Below, in pieces: positions 1 through 15,000 of a DNA stretch of 64,000 bases. The first letter of the stretch is position 1. Each line of letters opens with the position of its first letter. The position numbers and the translations under genes are program-made. The stretch lies in the NCBI RefSeq assembly GCF_018224885.1, contig NZ_JAGTXB010000005.1, forward strand, positions 434,001 through 498,000. Reading direction: 5' to 3'. The stretch comes from Chitinophaga hostae (GTDB lineage: Bacteria > Bacteroidota > Bacteroidia > Chitinophagales > Chitinophagaceae). Below the pieces are notes generated by a model, which was given only the letters and a program-made list of their open reading frames with translations, searched no databases and was not told the DNA's origin.

Positions 1-3000
1 AATGGCCTTTAGCTAACACCAGCGCTCTCAGCTGGGGAAAAAATGCCATCAACTATAACCCGGCTATCAATTTCCTGGGGAACAATTATTTCACCGTACC
101 ACGCTTTACAGAAAGCTATACAGCGGGTGAAATATTCTCTGTACAACTTTCCAACCTGGCAGCTACTTCTACCGGAACAAGCTTCCCGTTTGAATTTGGC
201 GGTGACCCCACCATCGCAGGTGGCGCGCCGTTCTATGTATATAGCGGGTCCCACTATACGCATTTCGGTACCACCACGCGGCCTGGTTACGCGTTGACAG
301 GCATTAATATACAGCAACCCCATTTATTAAATAACTGGAGCGCTCCCGGCAGCTGGTCGTTGAATTTCGATGGTAAAACAATCGGCAGCAGCACTACCTT
401 CCCGGTTAATTTCAGCAGGGGAGCAGGGCTAAATACTGCCATCGGGGCCGGACACAACTCCATCTTTAATGGCCGCATGTCTGAGGTGATCTTCTACAAC
501 CGGCAGTTGAACGCCACCGAGCGCGCACAGGTAAACAGTTACCTGTCGCTCAAATACGGCCTCACGTTAAAAACCGCTGCCGGCGCACTCACCGATTACA
601 TTGCGAGTAATGGTACTGCACGGATGTGGACTGCCTCCAAAAATACCGGTTACGGCGAACGCATTACCGGTATAGGCAGGGATGATAATGGTACCTTACT
701 GCAGAAGCAAAGCTTGTCGCAGCTGGATGGCGCCAACTTAACCATCGCCGCAGGCAGTGGCCTCACCGCATCCAATGGAGAAAATTCTTCCAATATCGCC
801 AACGATCTTTCCTTCTTTACTTTCAGTGATAACGGACAGGCAGCTACGTATACCCAGGCTGTTACAGGGCTGGGCAATATTACCCTGCGCATGGCGCGTA
901 TTTATAAGACAGATCGCAGCAACTGGGCTAAGAGTCCTGTTACGCTGGTGCTGGCAGGAGGAAGTAACACAAACTACCTGTTGGTGAGTGCGGATGACAC
1001 TTTTGGCGCAGGAGATAAAGTATATACGCTGGATGCAACCGGCACGCTGACGCTCGACAGCGATCAGTTGCCGGACGGCGCTTATTTCACTTTTGCCAAT
1101 GCACAGGCGGCTCCTGCCGGTGTGGCTGCAGGGCTGGCAGTATGGGCGAGAGCAGATAGCGGTGTAGCGGGCGGCAGCAACGCCACACAGTGGACAGAAC
1201 TGAGCCCTTCCCGCCGCGCATGGGCTCCTGCCGGTGCAGCAGCGCTCCCCTGGAAGGAGGCATCCTTCAACTTTAACCCGGGAATCGCTTTCGGTGCAGC
1301 TAATTATTTTGTGGCGGCCCCTGAGTTTGCGAATGCATTTACCGCAGGTGAAGTATTTTCCGTGCAGGCATCTAATCTTGATAACACTTCAGCTACATTA
1401 CACTATCCTTTTGAACTGGGCGGCACATATGCCAGCAATCAGTCTACATATACATGGAGTAGTAATAATCAATATACCTATTTCGGATCCGGTACCGCGC
1501 GCAGGAATTTTACTTACCCTGCATCCACAAATGTGCGTAATGCACATATGCTGAATATCTGGAGTGCTACCAATGACTGGGCGGCCGGTATCGACGGCAA
1601 AGTATTGTTAACAGCCAATGCCAACGCGGTGAACTTCCTTTCTCCTGCAGGCAACAAAGATTATATCGGCGCCGGTCACAATGCGCCTTTTAACGGAGAT
1701 ATATCGGAAGTGATCTTATACTCCCGTAAGCTGAGTGCCCTGGAACGCCAGCAGGTAGCATCCTATATGGCGCTCCGTTATGGTCTTACGCTGGGAATAG
1801 ACACCCCGATGGATTATCTCGCCAGCGACGGCAGCACCACTATGTGGAAAGCTGCTGTTGGCGGTAGTTTCGCCAAACATATCACGGGTATAGGTCGCGA
1901 CGACAGAGGCATGCTGCTCCAGAAACAATCTGTCAGCGCGGATACCGGTATAGTGACGATCGCCGCAGGTGCAGCGGTTGCCGCTTCCAACAAAGCCAAT
2001 GCAACAGCAATTACCAACGACCTTTCCTTCTTCACCTTCGGCGACGATGGTGGCGCTACTACTTTCCTGACACCGGTGGCCGGTATCAGCAGTGTCAACA
2101 ACCGCATGGCGCGTATTTTCAAGGCACAGAAAAATAACTGGGCCGATCAGAATATTACGTTCAAACTCACCGGCGGCAATGCACGCACCTATCTGCTGGT
2201 AAGTAGCGACAATACCTTTGGTGCAGGCGATGCCGCTTATGTATTGGACGCAGACAGCACCGTTACTGTTAACAGTAACCTGCTGCCTGACGGCGCTTAC
2301 TTTACCTTCGCCAGGGCGATCACAGGCCCTAATGGCGTAAAAGATGGCATTAATTTCTGGCTGCGTGCAGATGATGGTATATCCGGCGGCAGCCAGTGGA
2401 ATGACTATAGCAATTACGGTAATAACGCTTTACAGGGTGTGGTAAGCAGTCAGCCTATTACAGATGCGAAAGCGCTTAACTTCAACTATGGCCTCGTGTT
2501 CGACGGAACGGATGACGTGCTGGATATTACTACCACACGTATAAATCCTGCCACAGCCACCATTTTTGCCGTGGGCAGTGGCGCCGGGTTTGCCACAGGA
2601 AGAGACCTTGTTAGTAGCGGAGCTGTAGGCTCAGCACATGGTATGGAGTTCCGTCTCATTAACACAGGACAACTGCAGTATCTCGAAAATGCTGCATCAG
2701 TGGCCGCTATAGGCGGTTTTTATACTTACCAGCCCAATAAACCTTATATTTTTAGCGGTACCCAATCCAATAACACACCCAATGGCGTTCGCATTTTTGC
2801 AAACCACGCCTTTGACAACCAGGGTACGATTAATCTAACGCCGCTGACAGAAAACTTTATTGCTATCGGTTCCCGTACCATAGCTGCCAGAGGGCTTTAC
2901 TGGATGGGCAACATGGGAGAAGTGATCGCCTATAACCGCGTGTTATCCGATGCAGAGCGCCAGTCTGTAGAATCTTACCTCGGTCTTAAATACGGTATTA

Positions 3001-6000
3001 CGATCAACAACGGCGCCACTGATTACCTCGCTACCGATGGTTCAAAATACTGGACTGCCGATCCTGTTTATAAATCCCGCATCACCGGTATAGGAAGGGA
3101 TAATCTCACTGCGTTAAATACTAAACAGTCACTCAGTGTAGATACCGGTTTTGTAACTATCTCCCTGGGTAATAATATTGCTATTACCAACGAACAGAAT
3201 AGCAACACCATTACCAATGATAAATCTTTCTTTGTATTTGGAGACAACGGCCAGTCCGCTGCCTCTTATGCAAATATTATAAGCGGTGCAAGCGCCACCC
3301 GCCGCCTGCCACGCGTGTGGAAGGTGGATAAAACCAACTGGGCTGATCAATCCATTACACTTAAAGCAGATGCACCTGGTACAAAAGTATACATGCTGAT
3401 CAGCACTGATCCTACTTTTGCCACGATCAACCAGGAACTGCCGCTGAATGCAGATAAAACAATTACCCTTAACTCCGCCCTGATGACTGATGGTGTGTAT
3501 TTCACCTTCGGCGCTGCGGTGAAATACCCTGGCGGTGTAAACAGTGGCAAGCTGGTATGGTTACGCGCAGACCTGGGTACTTCCGCTAACACAGACAGCA
3601 CAGGGATCAGCACCTGGAATGACTATAGTCCCAACGGGAATAATATGTCACAGGCAACGCCGGCCAATCAGCCATTGTATTTCAATAACGCCACCAACAA
3701 CATGAACTTTAACCCGGTGGTAAGGTTTAATGGTGCGCCTCACTCGATGACAGGTAACTCGTTCCTGAAAACGGGCAACTATACCGCTGCCACTGCCTTC
3801 TTTGCCGCCAGCCAGAAGACACCTGTTAACACCGTTATTTTTACGGAACAAGCCGGCACGGGCACACAGTTTACGCTACATGCCACCTGGGGCGATAATG
3901 TTGTTTATTGGGATGCTCCTTATGTCAGTAACCGTCTTACTTACAACGCAGGAGATATCAGCAACCAAATTATTCTATGGACTGCTACTGACGATATCAG
4001 TCTTGCTGCCAACAAACAGGCCATTTACAAAAATGGCTTGAGTGTGGCTACCGGTAATAATACCAGTGTATTTGCCGGTAACAACAGCATTTTCCAGTTG
4101 GGCGCTAACACCAGCTCTTACAATGGCCGCATGGGCGACCTGATCGTTTATGCCAACGCGCTTACGCCAAATGAGCAACAACGTGTGAACACCTACATGG
4201 GTATTAAATATGGTATTTCGTTGAATAACGGCGCCTCCAATTATCTTGCTACCGATGGCAGCACGATATGGGATGCTACTGTCAACAGTGCTTATAAAAA
4301 CTATATTACCGGTATTGGCCGCGATGACGCGGAAGATCTTAACCAGAAACAATCCCGCAACACGGCAGACGGCATACAGTTGGCTATCGGCCTGAACAGC
4401 CTGTCTGAAACTAACCTGGAAAACAATAACGCGTTTACAGCCGATAAATCATACATGGTATGGGGCGACAATGCAGGCAGCAGTCTCTTTAAAACCCCGC
4501 TCACCGGTCACCCGGTGGCGAACTACCGCATGGCAAGAGTATGGAGGGTACAGGAAACCGGTACTATCGGCAACGTACAGGTGGCCGTGCCATATAATGC
4601 ATTACCCAATGCGGCACAAACTTATCTCATCATCAGTAATGATGCTACCATCGACGGATCGGATCAGTTTATACCGGTAACCGCAACAACGCTCAATGGC
4701 GTGAAACAATATGCCGCTACAGTGAATCTGGCCAGTGGTCAATACTTCACCTATGGCGCGTCTATCAAAACACCAGGTGGCGTAGTAGGTACTTCATTGT
4801 GGCTGCGTCCTGATGCCGGTACTTCCAGCACTACAGACAACACAGCTATCAATGGCTGGACAGACTACGCATCAGAGCTGAACAACGCCACGCAGGCAAC
4901 AGTGCCTGCCAGTCAGCCGTTGTATCTGAACAACCTTACCAATAATGCAAACTTTAACCCGGTAGTGAAATTTGATGGAGCAGACTACATGAACCTGGAT
5001 ATCACGAAGCTGCCATCAGGCACCAGCGCCAGAACATTCTTTGGTAACGGTAGCTTAACAGCGCTCACCGGCAACGGATATATTCTCGGATATGGCGCCG
5101 CAGCTACCAGCACCGGTACCGGTATTGCCGTAATAGGCGGAAACGGGACCGCCGATTTTGTGGGATATGCGAATGACGTGGTAAGTCCTGCCGGCAACTG
5201 GCAACCAGGTGTGTTTAACGAAATGGTGGGTGTGTGGGCCGGTAACGGCGGCAATGCTACGCTGTACAGCAAGATGAAAGTTTTAGGCGGGCCACTGGCC
5301 AAAGCATGGAATACAGGCGCCGGTAGCGCCATGATAGGTACTCCTACCTGGGATAACGCGCAGTCCTGGAATGGTACCATTGGGGATATCATCGTATATC
5401 CTGCTGCGTTATCCGCCAATGAACTGCAACGTGTGTCTACTTACCTGGCTATCAAGTACGGCTATACGATAGACCAAACCGCTGCTACAGATTACCTGGC
5501 TACTGATGGCACCACCAAAGTTTGGGATGCTACAGCGAACGCTACTTATAAAAATAATATTACGGGTATAGGCCGTGACGATGTGGAAGGGCTTACGCAG
5601 AAGCAGAGCCGGAATATCAACGCAGGCTTCCAGCCCATAGTGGGCCTGGGCGGCATTGCTGCAAGTAATATTGCCAACACCAATGCATTCACAGCAGATA
5701 AAACATATATGGTATGGGGTGATGATGGCGCCAGCACCTCCTTTGCTACCGCCATCACCGGCAATCCCGCTGTTACCACACGTATGGCGAGAACCTGGAA
5801 AGTGCAGGAAACCGGTACCGTGGGCACCGTGGCTATTTCCATTCCAAAAAATCAACTGCCGTTAAGCGCTAAAGCGCCTTACCTGGTAGTAAGCAGTGAC
5901 GCTACTTTTGATGGCGGGGACCAGTTTATACAGCTATCGCAGGCTGATGTGAACGGCGTTCCGAGCTATTCAACCAATATTGATCTTACTAATAACCAAT

Positions 6001-9000
6001 ACTTCACTTTCGCCAGCTTTGTGACCTCACCAGGTGGCGTGCAGGGCGAAAAACTGTGGGTGAAAGCAGATGCAGATGTACAGGTGAACAGCAGCAACCA
6101 GGTAGAGCAATGGCTGAACCAAAGTGGCCCGATGACTACTGAATTACGCGCCGCTCAACCAAGCCATACAAATCCGATCACTGCTTCGGCAGATATCATT
6201 CGTGATCCTAATGGTATTAACTTCAACCCGGCGGTTGACTTCACCGGTGTAACCGGCAAATCCCTGAAAGGAAACGACGCCATTAACTGGAACACTTCGG
6301 CAAACCTGAATATATTCTCTGTGAATAAGCCGGAGGGCGCCGGAAATCCACTACAGGGTATTTTTTCAACCAATGGTAGCTGGGTAGCAACAGGTTTTAC
6401 AGGCAGGGGACTTTTGCTGAACAGCGGTAACTATGGTTTGGACGGTGCCGGATGTATTGTGGCGCAATCCACGCCTCCTTACGCAGGGCCCATCATCGCG
6501 AGAGGTGTTTATGTAAATGCTGCTAACGCCCTGAACGGAAGCACCTGGCTGAATGGCAAACAAAGTATCCTTGGTACCAACTGTGCACCGCAAGCAGATG
6601 GTTCTTTCTTCGAAGTAGGTGGTCGTACAGGAGACGATAATACCTACGATGGTCGCATCTTCAGCGGTAAGATCCCCGAAGTGATCGTTTACAAATCAGC
6701 GCTTACACCAACACAGGCACAACAGGTAGAATCATACCTCGGTGTTAAATATGGTATTACACTCGACCAATCAACCGCACAAAACTACCTGGCAACAGAC
6801 GGTTCCGTGATTTGGAACGCTACTGCCAACAATACTTATAAAAACAACATCTTTGGTATAGGCCGTGATGACGCAGAAGGACTTGTACAAAAACAATCCC
6901 GCAGCGTACATACCGGTTCCATCCTTACTGCCGGCCTTCGTTCCATTGCTGCCACCAATACAGATAACACCAATACTTTTGGGGTGGATAAAAGTTACCT
7001 CCTGCTTGGTAGTAACAGCGCGGCACTCACCGTAACAGGCACAGATTTGCCAGTGGGCAGCTGTATCCCCGAACGCCTCACCCAGGAATGGAAAACGCAG
7101 TTCACCAATTACGATATCAGCAGCCAGCCACTCAGCCTGCAGTTCGACCTGAATGGTATTACTGTAAAAGGAACAGCCGCGAATGATTTCACCATCATGA
7201 TCGATGAAGATGGTGACGGCAACTTTGCCACCGGTACGATAACCGAAATACCGGCTACCGGCTTTAACGGCGGTATCGTCAGCTTCGAAAACCTGGGTGC
7301 ATTGAAAAACGGCGTGGTGTTTACGCTCGTCACCAGCCATCTTCAGCGCACTGCTAACCTGGTGCCGGACGCTGCTGTGAGAACAGTAGCAAACACTTGT
7401 ATCGATAACGGTACGCTTTATTTCATTGACCCGGCTGACGCCAATAAATACATTGCTTCCATTGCCCTCAACGGCAACACCATGGATGTAACCAAACTCT
7501 CTGCACTGGTAGATGTGAACAGGGATATGAATGCAGCGCTGGGCAAAAACAGCGGTACCGATTATGGCACGCAGTTAATGCGCCGGCTGGTGCAAATCAG
7601 TTATACAGGAGCCAACCTGACTCAGAACGGTGGCATTACACTCCGCCTCTTCTGGAATCCTGCGGAAAGAACCAATGCAGAAAATATGCTCTCCGGCACC
7701 CGCGGGGTTACAGGTACACAACGCTGGGCATGGTTCAAACATACCGGCGATATTACCGCTACCCTGGCCGACCTGGCCCCTGAAGGACTGGCCAATATTA
7801 CTGAGCTGACACCTTCGGCTACCGGTCAACAGGATGGCGTAGAATACGTTGAATTCAGCGGCATTCAGAACTTCTCTACTTTCGGCGGCTTGACTGCAGT
7901 GAATCAAACGCTGGCCATCACCAAAGGACAGGACGGTGCAGAAGGCACACAGAACGGTTCCTTCAAAATCAGTTTGCCCGGAGCCATCACAGCAACCGAA
8001 GATATCAATGTCAACTATACCGTGACCGGCACCGCGGCTAACGGTGCTGACTATACGACGCTCACCGGTACTGTTACTTTCCCGGCCGGCAGCAATAATA
8101 TATCCCTGCCGGTAACCGTGACTGATGACAACATCCTCGAAGTAACAGAAAATACGACCGTTACCCTGAACGGCGCCTTCGGCACTGTCAGTGGTAATCC
8201 TTATAATATCAGCAGCACACAATCAGCGGCTACGCTGAATATAGCTGACAACGACAGCAACAACCCTGCTAAAACAACAGTAGGCGTTATCTGGAGCAGC
8301 GACGCCAAAGAACCTATCACCAACGGCGCCTTCAATATCAGTCTGCCTGCCGGTGTAACTTCATCCGAAGACATTACCGTTAACTATTCCATTGCAGGTA
8401 CCGCCACACCAGGCGCAGATTACGCTCCGTTAAGCGGATCAGTAGTGATCCCGGCAGGGCAGGGCGGTGTAATGTTACCGGTAGTAGTGAGCGATGATCA
8501 GCTGCTGGAAAAACCGGAAACAGTTATTGTAGGCATCACAGGCGGCAGCTCAACCAATTTTACGCTGACTCCCCGTGCCGGTGCTATTAACGCCACGGTA
8601 AATATTATTGACGATGAAAACGTACCGGCTAATCTCGTACTGAGCGTAGCCAAAACGGCAGACGCAGCGGAACCGGCCACCAACGGCGGGTTTACCATCA
8701 GTTTGCCGGCTAATGTAATTTCTACAGAAGACATCAACGTCAACTACACAGTAGGCGGTACAGCCACAGGTGGGTCTGATTACACTACCCTTGCCGGTAC
8801 TGTTACTATACCGGCCGGTCAACCCAGTGTAGCCCTGCCCGTTGCCGTCACCGACGACCAGGTAATTGAAAATACAGAAACCGTGTTGGTAACGCTTACC
8901 GGAGGCACCAGCGCCAGCTTTAACTATACGGCCAGCACTACCAATGGCAGCGCTTCACTGGATATAGCCGATAATGATAATACAGCCGTCAACCGCGTAC

Positions 9001-12000
9001 TGAGCATCAGTAAAACAACTGATGCGGCGGAACCATCCACCAATGGAGCCTTCAGCATTAGTTTGCCTGCCGGCATCACTGCATCAGAGGATATAACCAT
9101 AACCTATACACCCACCGGTACCGCCGGCAGTGGTACAGATTACACTGCCCTGGGCACGACTGTTGTGCTCCCCGCCGGACAGAACAGCGTATCCTTACCG
9201 CTCACCGTTGCTGATGATAAGATCATAGAAAACACAGAAACTGTTATAGCAACGGTGACCGGTGGTACCAGCACCAGCTTTGCCTTCACGGTCAGCAGCA
9301 CTAATGGCAGCGCTACAGCAAACATCGCCGATGATGATAACACCGCTGCTAACCGCGTTTTAGGTGTAAGAAATGCGGGTGGCGACGCTTCCGAGCCAGC
9401 CACCAACGGCGCGTTTAAGATCGGTCTGCCTACAGGTATCACTTCTTCAGAACCTGTTAACGTAACTTATACCATCAGCGGCACCGCTATTAACGGTACC
9501 GACTATACTACACTTACCGGCTCAGTGGTAATCCCTGTTGGCCAGGACAGCGTACTTGTGCCGGTAGTGGTGGCAGATGATAAATTGCTGGAAACCACCG
9601 AAACGGTTGTACTCACCCTGACAGGTGGTACATCACCCAGCTTTGCTTTCACGGCCAGCCCTACTAATGGTAATGCTACCGTAAATATTTTAGATGATGA
9701 TAACAACCCGGCCAACCGTGTGTTGAGCATCACTAAAACCAATGATGGTGCTGAACCGGCAACAAATGCTGCGTTCAGTATCAGTTTGCCTGCAGGCATT
9801 TTGCCATCTGAAGATATTACCGTGAACTATTCCATAGCCGGTACTGCTACCGGCGGTACGGACTATACTGCATTAAGCGGTACGGTAACGATCCCGGCAG
9901 GACAAAACAGTATCGCATTGCCTGTAAATGTGATAAACGACCAGGTAATAGAAGGTACCGAAACAGTGGTATTAACGCTTACCGGTGGTACTTCCGCTAA
10001 TTTTAATTATACCGCCAGCACCACAAACGGTAATGCGTCTGCTAATATTACAGATGACGATAACACCGCTGCCAACCGCATACTTAGTATCAGTAATACT
10101 GCCAATGCAGCAGAACCGGCTGTCAATGGCACCTTCGCTGTGAATCTGCCAAGTGGGGTAACGGCTTCGGAAAATATCACCGTGAACTACACCATAGCTG
10201 GTACGGCCATTGCAGGCACCGACTACACCACGCTTACCGGTACCGCAACGATACCTGCTGGTCAGCCAGGTGTTACCATAACAGTGCCGGTGATCGACGA
10301 CCAAATCATAGAAAATACAGAAACAGTAACAGCTACCCTCACCGGTGGCGCCAGCACCAGCTTCAATTTTACAGCATCCTCCACAGCCGCATCTGCTACC
10401 GTAAATATTGCAGATGACGACAATACACCGACTAACCGTACCGTACTCGTGGAACTTGTGAGAGACGGCGCTGAAGGTGGCGCTAGTATCAGGTTTAATT
10501 TCCGTCTCCCTACGGGAATCAGTTCTTCGGAACCTGTAACGATCAATTACACAGTAGGCGGTACTGCTGTTAAAGGCACGGATTATAACGGTATCACGCC
10601 GGCGCATTTCAGCGGTGTGGCCACGATTTCAGCCGGTGGTACAGGTGGAACGGCCATTGTTGCCAATGTGGTAGATGACCAGATCATAGAAGGTACTGAA
10701 ACAGTGGTGATCACTATCACCAATGCTTCTTCTCCGAGCTTTGCCTTTACGCCAGATCCGGCTGCCGGCAGCGCTACCGGTAACATCATTGATAATGATG
10801 ACCTGGCAGCGAACCGCGTGCTTTCGATCACTAAAACGGCCGATGCAGCAGAAGCGGGTACAAACGGCGCTTTCCGCGTTAGCTTGCCTACCGGTATTAC
10901 GATTGCTCAGCCTATTACGGTGAACTACACCGTGGCTGGTACAGCTACCGGGGGTACAGACTACGCCAGCCTGAGTGGCACCCTTACCATTCCCGCAGGA
11001 ACAAACAATGTGGCACTGCCGGTGAATGTGATCGACGATAAACTCATTGAAAATACAGAGACCGTTTTAGTAACTATCACCGGTGGCACAGCAGGATCAC
11101 TGGTCTTCACGCCAAGCACCACAGATGGTGATGAAACGATCGATATCGCTGATGATGATAATACAACAGGGAATCGTGTGCTCAGCATCGTGAAACTGTC
11201 CGATCTCGAAGAACCTTCCACTAACGGCGGCTTCAGGATCAGTTTACCGGCACTGATAAGGTCATCAGAACCGGTAACAGTTAGCTACGCAGTTACTGGT
11301 ACTGGTACCAATGGTACAGACTATGCCACCCTAAGTGGTAGTGTAGTACTGCCTGCAGGTCAGAACAGCGTACTTATTTCTGCAGATGTATTGGATGATC
11401 AGATTATAGAGGGTACAGAAACAGTGATTGCCACTATTACAAGTGGCGCCAGCACGAGCTTCGCCTTCACTGCCAGCACTACCAATAATAGTGCTTCGGC
11501 TGATATCCTGGATGATGATAACGTTGCTACCAACCAGGTATTGAGCGTGGTGAACGGCGGCGATGCATCAGAACCAGGTACTAACGGCGCCTTTACTATC
11601 AGCCTGCCTGCGGGCTACACCGCAGCTGCGCCTGTTACCGTAAGCTACACGGTAGCGGGTACTGCCACAAGCGGCACAGACTATACTGCGCTAACTGGCT
11701 CAGTAATCCTGCCTGCCGGACAAAACAGTGTATCCGTACCCGTGAGTGTGATTAATGACCAGATTGTAGAGAACACCGAAACGGTGATTATGACCCTCAC
11801 AGGCGGCACCGGCGCGGGTATTACTTACACCGCCAGCACTACTAATACTACGGCTACTGTAAATATTACAGATGATGAAAACGCCGCGGCCAACCGTGTG
11901 CTGAGTGTTACCAACACCGGCAATGCGGCAGAACCAGGTACCAACGGGGCGTTTACGATAAGTTTACCTACCGGTATAGTACCATCTGAAGACATCAACG

Positions 12001-15000
12001 TCACCTATACGATCGGTGGTACAGCCACAGGTGGCACTGATTACACCGCACTTACCGGCACTGTTACCATCCCTGCCGGACAGAATAGTGTAGCCGTTCC
12101 CGTAACCGTGATCAATGATCAGATAATAGAGGGTACGGAAACAGTAATCCTTACCGTTAGCAGCGGCGCCAGCAGCAATTTTGCATATACTGCCAGCACC
12201 ACCAACGGTAATGCCACTGTGAACATCACCGACGATGATAATACTGCTGCCAACCAGGTGCTCGCTGTTACCAAAACAGCCGATGCCGCAGAACCTGCTA
12301 CCAATGGCAGCTTTAGCATCCACCTGCCGGCAGGCATCACCGCCGCCAGGGATATCCAGGTAACTTATACGGTAGCCGGTGGTACCGCTACCCCTGGTAC
12401 AGATTACCGGGCTATTACCGGTACTATCACCATACCTGCGGGTCAAAACAGTGTATCCGTTCCCGTTACTGTGATAGATAATAACGTGATAGAGCCGGAT
12501 GAAACCGTGATCCTGAATATCACAGGAGGCAACGATACACAATTCGCTTATACCGTAGCAGGTGGCGGAGGTTCCGCTACCGTGATTATCACGGATAATG
12601 ATCATGCTGCCAACAGCAACATTGTGCTGCTCACCAAAGTATCCGACGCTATAGAAGGCGGTACAAACGGTCAGTACAGGATTTCCCTGCCACCGGGCGT
12701 TACCAGCTCCGAGGATGTGGTAGTTACCTTTACCCTGGGTGGAACAGCCATTAATACAACGGACTACAATTTATTGGGCCTGTCTGGTGGGAATATTGTT
12801 ATTCCGGCCGGCGCCAATGAAGTATTTATAGATGTCAATGCCGGTAATGATGGTCTTATTGAGGGACCTGAAACGGTAGTATTGACCCTTACAAATGCTG
12901 CCTCCACCAGTTATCCGTTTACCATCGACCCATCAGGTAATGGAGCGGTAGTAAATATTATAGACGCCAATGCGGCCAGCAGCACGCCGATACAGGTAAT
13001 TAGCGGCAGCAACGCAGCTGAACCGGCCACCAATGGCTCCTTCACAGTGAAGCTGGCAGGTGTGGCCACTTCCGCATGGCCTGTTACGGTAGGTTACCGC
13101 GTATCCGGTACCGCTGTATCCGGCGTAGACTACGAGGCGCTGGGCACTATCGTGATCCCGGCTAATACTAACAGCATAGCGGTACCACTCAAAGTACTTG
13201 ATGATAAGATCATTGAGCTTACCGAAACAATGACGATTACGCTTCTGTCGGGCAGTGCAACAGATGGAGGCGGTAATGCCTTTATCTTCCCGCCGGATCC
13301 TGCTAACAATGATGTTACTGTAAACATCGCGGATAACGATGCCACTGCGGCCAACCAGGTATTGAAAGTAGTGAAGACCAACGACGCCGCAGAACCATCC
13401 ACCAATGGCGCTTATACGGTAAGTTTGCCTGCCGGTTATACCTCCGCGGCTAATACCACGCTGAGCTATACCATGACCGGTACTGCGGTCCGTAATACCG
13501 ATTACACGATCTTTACCATCACGCTTCCGGCTAATACCAACAGCATTACCCTGCCGCTGTTTGTTACAGACGACAAGATCATCGAGAATACGGAAACGGC
13601 TATACTGAACCTCAACGGTGGTACAGACGGAAACGCATTTACCTACACTGCAGATCCGGCTGGCAACAATGCCACCCTAAATATCGCCGACGATGATAAT
13701 ACCAATACCAATAAAGTATTACTGGTAACTAACAGCGGGGATGGCGCGGAACCAGGCACAAATGGAGAATTTACCATTAGCCTGCCCGCCGGTTACAAAT
13801 CGTCGGAAGACATTACCGTCAACTATACCGTAGCCGGTACGGCTACTGCCGGTACTGACTATACCAGTTTGCCAGGTTCAGTAGTGATACCAGCCGGTCA
13901 GCAGAGCATTACTGTACCCGTAACTGTAACCGATGACCAGATCATCGAAGGTACAGAAACCGTAGTGCTTACCGTGACAGGTGGCGCCAGCACCAGCTTC
14001 GCGTTTACGCCTTCAAGCGGTAACAGTACCGCTACGGTGAACATCGCTGATAACGACAACACAGCAGCGAACCAGGTTCTCAGCATCACTAAAACAACAG
14101 ATGCTGCCGAACCAGCCACCAATGGTGCATTCAGCATTAGTCTGCCTGCTAATATTAAATCAGCTCAACCGGTAACCGTAAATTATACCATCACAGGTAC
14201 CGCCGTTAACGGAACAGATTATACTACCCTCTCCGGCTCCGTTGTATTGCCTGCCGGCCAGAACAATGTGGCTGTACCGCTGACCGTTACTGACGATAAG
14301 ATCATAGAAGGCACTGAAAACGTAACACTCACGTTGACAGGCGGCGCATCACCGGCCTTTACGTTCACTGCCAGCACTACCAATGGTAATGCCAGTGCAG
14401 ATATTACAGATGATGATGGCACTGCCGCTAACCTTGTGCTCAGCGTTGACAAAACAAAAGATGCCGCCGAACCGGGTACTAACGGTTCATTCCGTATCAG
14501 TTTACCAACAGGTTATACTGCATCAGCACCTGTTACCGTAAACTATAATATTACCGGTACTGCCATCGCCGGCACCGACTATACTGCCCTTGCCGGTACA
14601 GTGATCATACCAGCCGGACAAAACAGTGTATCCGTACCAGTGAATGTAAAAGACGACCAGATCATTGAAACAACAGAAACAGTTATCATGACGCTCACCG
14701 GCGGGACTGGCGGCGGCTTCACCTATACTGCCAGCACCACTAATGGCAACGCCACCGTGAATATCGGGGACGATGACAGTACACCTGGTAACCTGGTGTT
14801 GAGCGTGATCAGAACGGCCGATGCAGCAGAACCATCTACAAACGGCGAGTTTATGATCAGTCTGCCCACCGGCGTTACGGTAGGAGAAAATGTAACTGTA
14901 AATTATACAATCACCGGTACCGCCCTGAATGGTACTGACTATACAACACTCACCGGTACAGTATTGCTCCCTGCCGGTCAAAATCGTGTAGCCGTACCTG

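Noticed and set aside
294..296. TTG at 294 as the start of the giant protein
   Set aside because: The frame is open to base 3, and the upstream residues match the equivalent part of the next LamG-like module.
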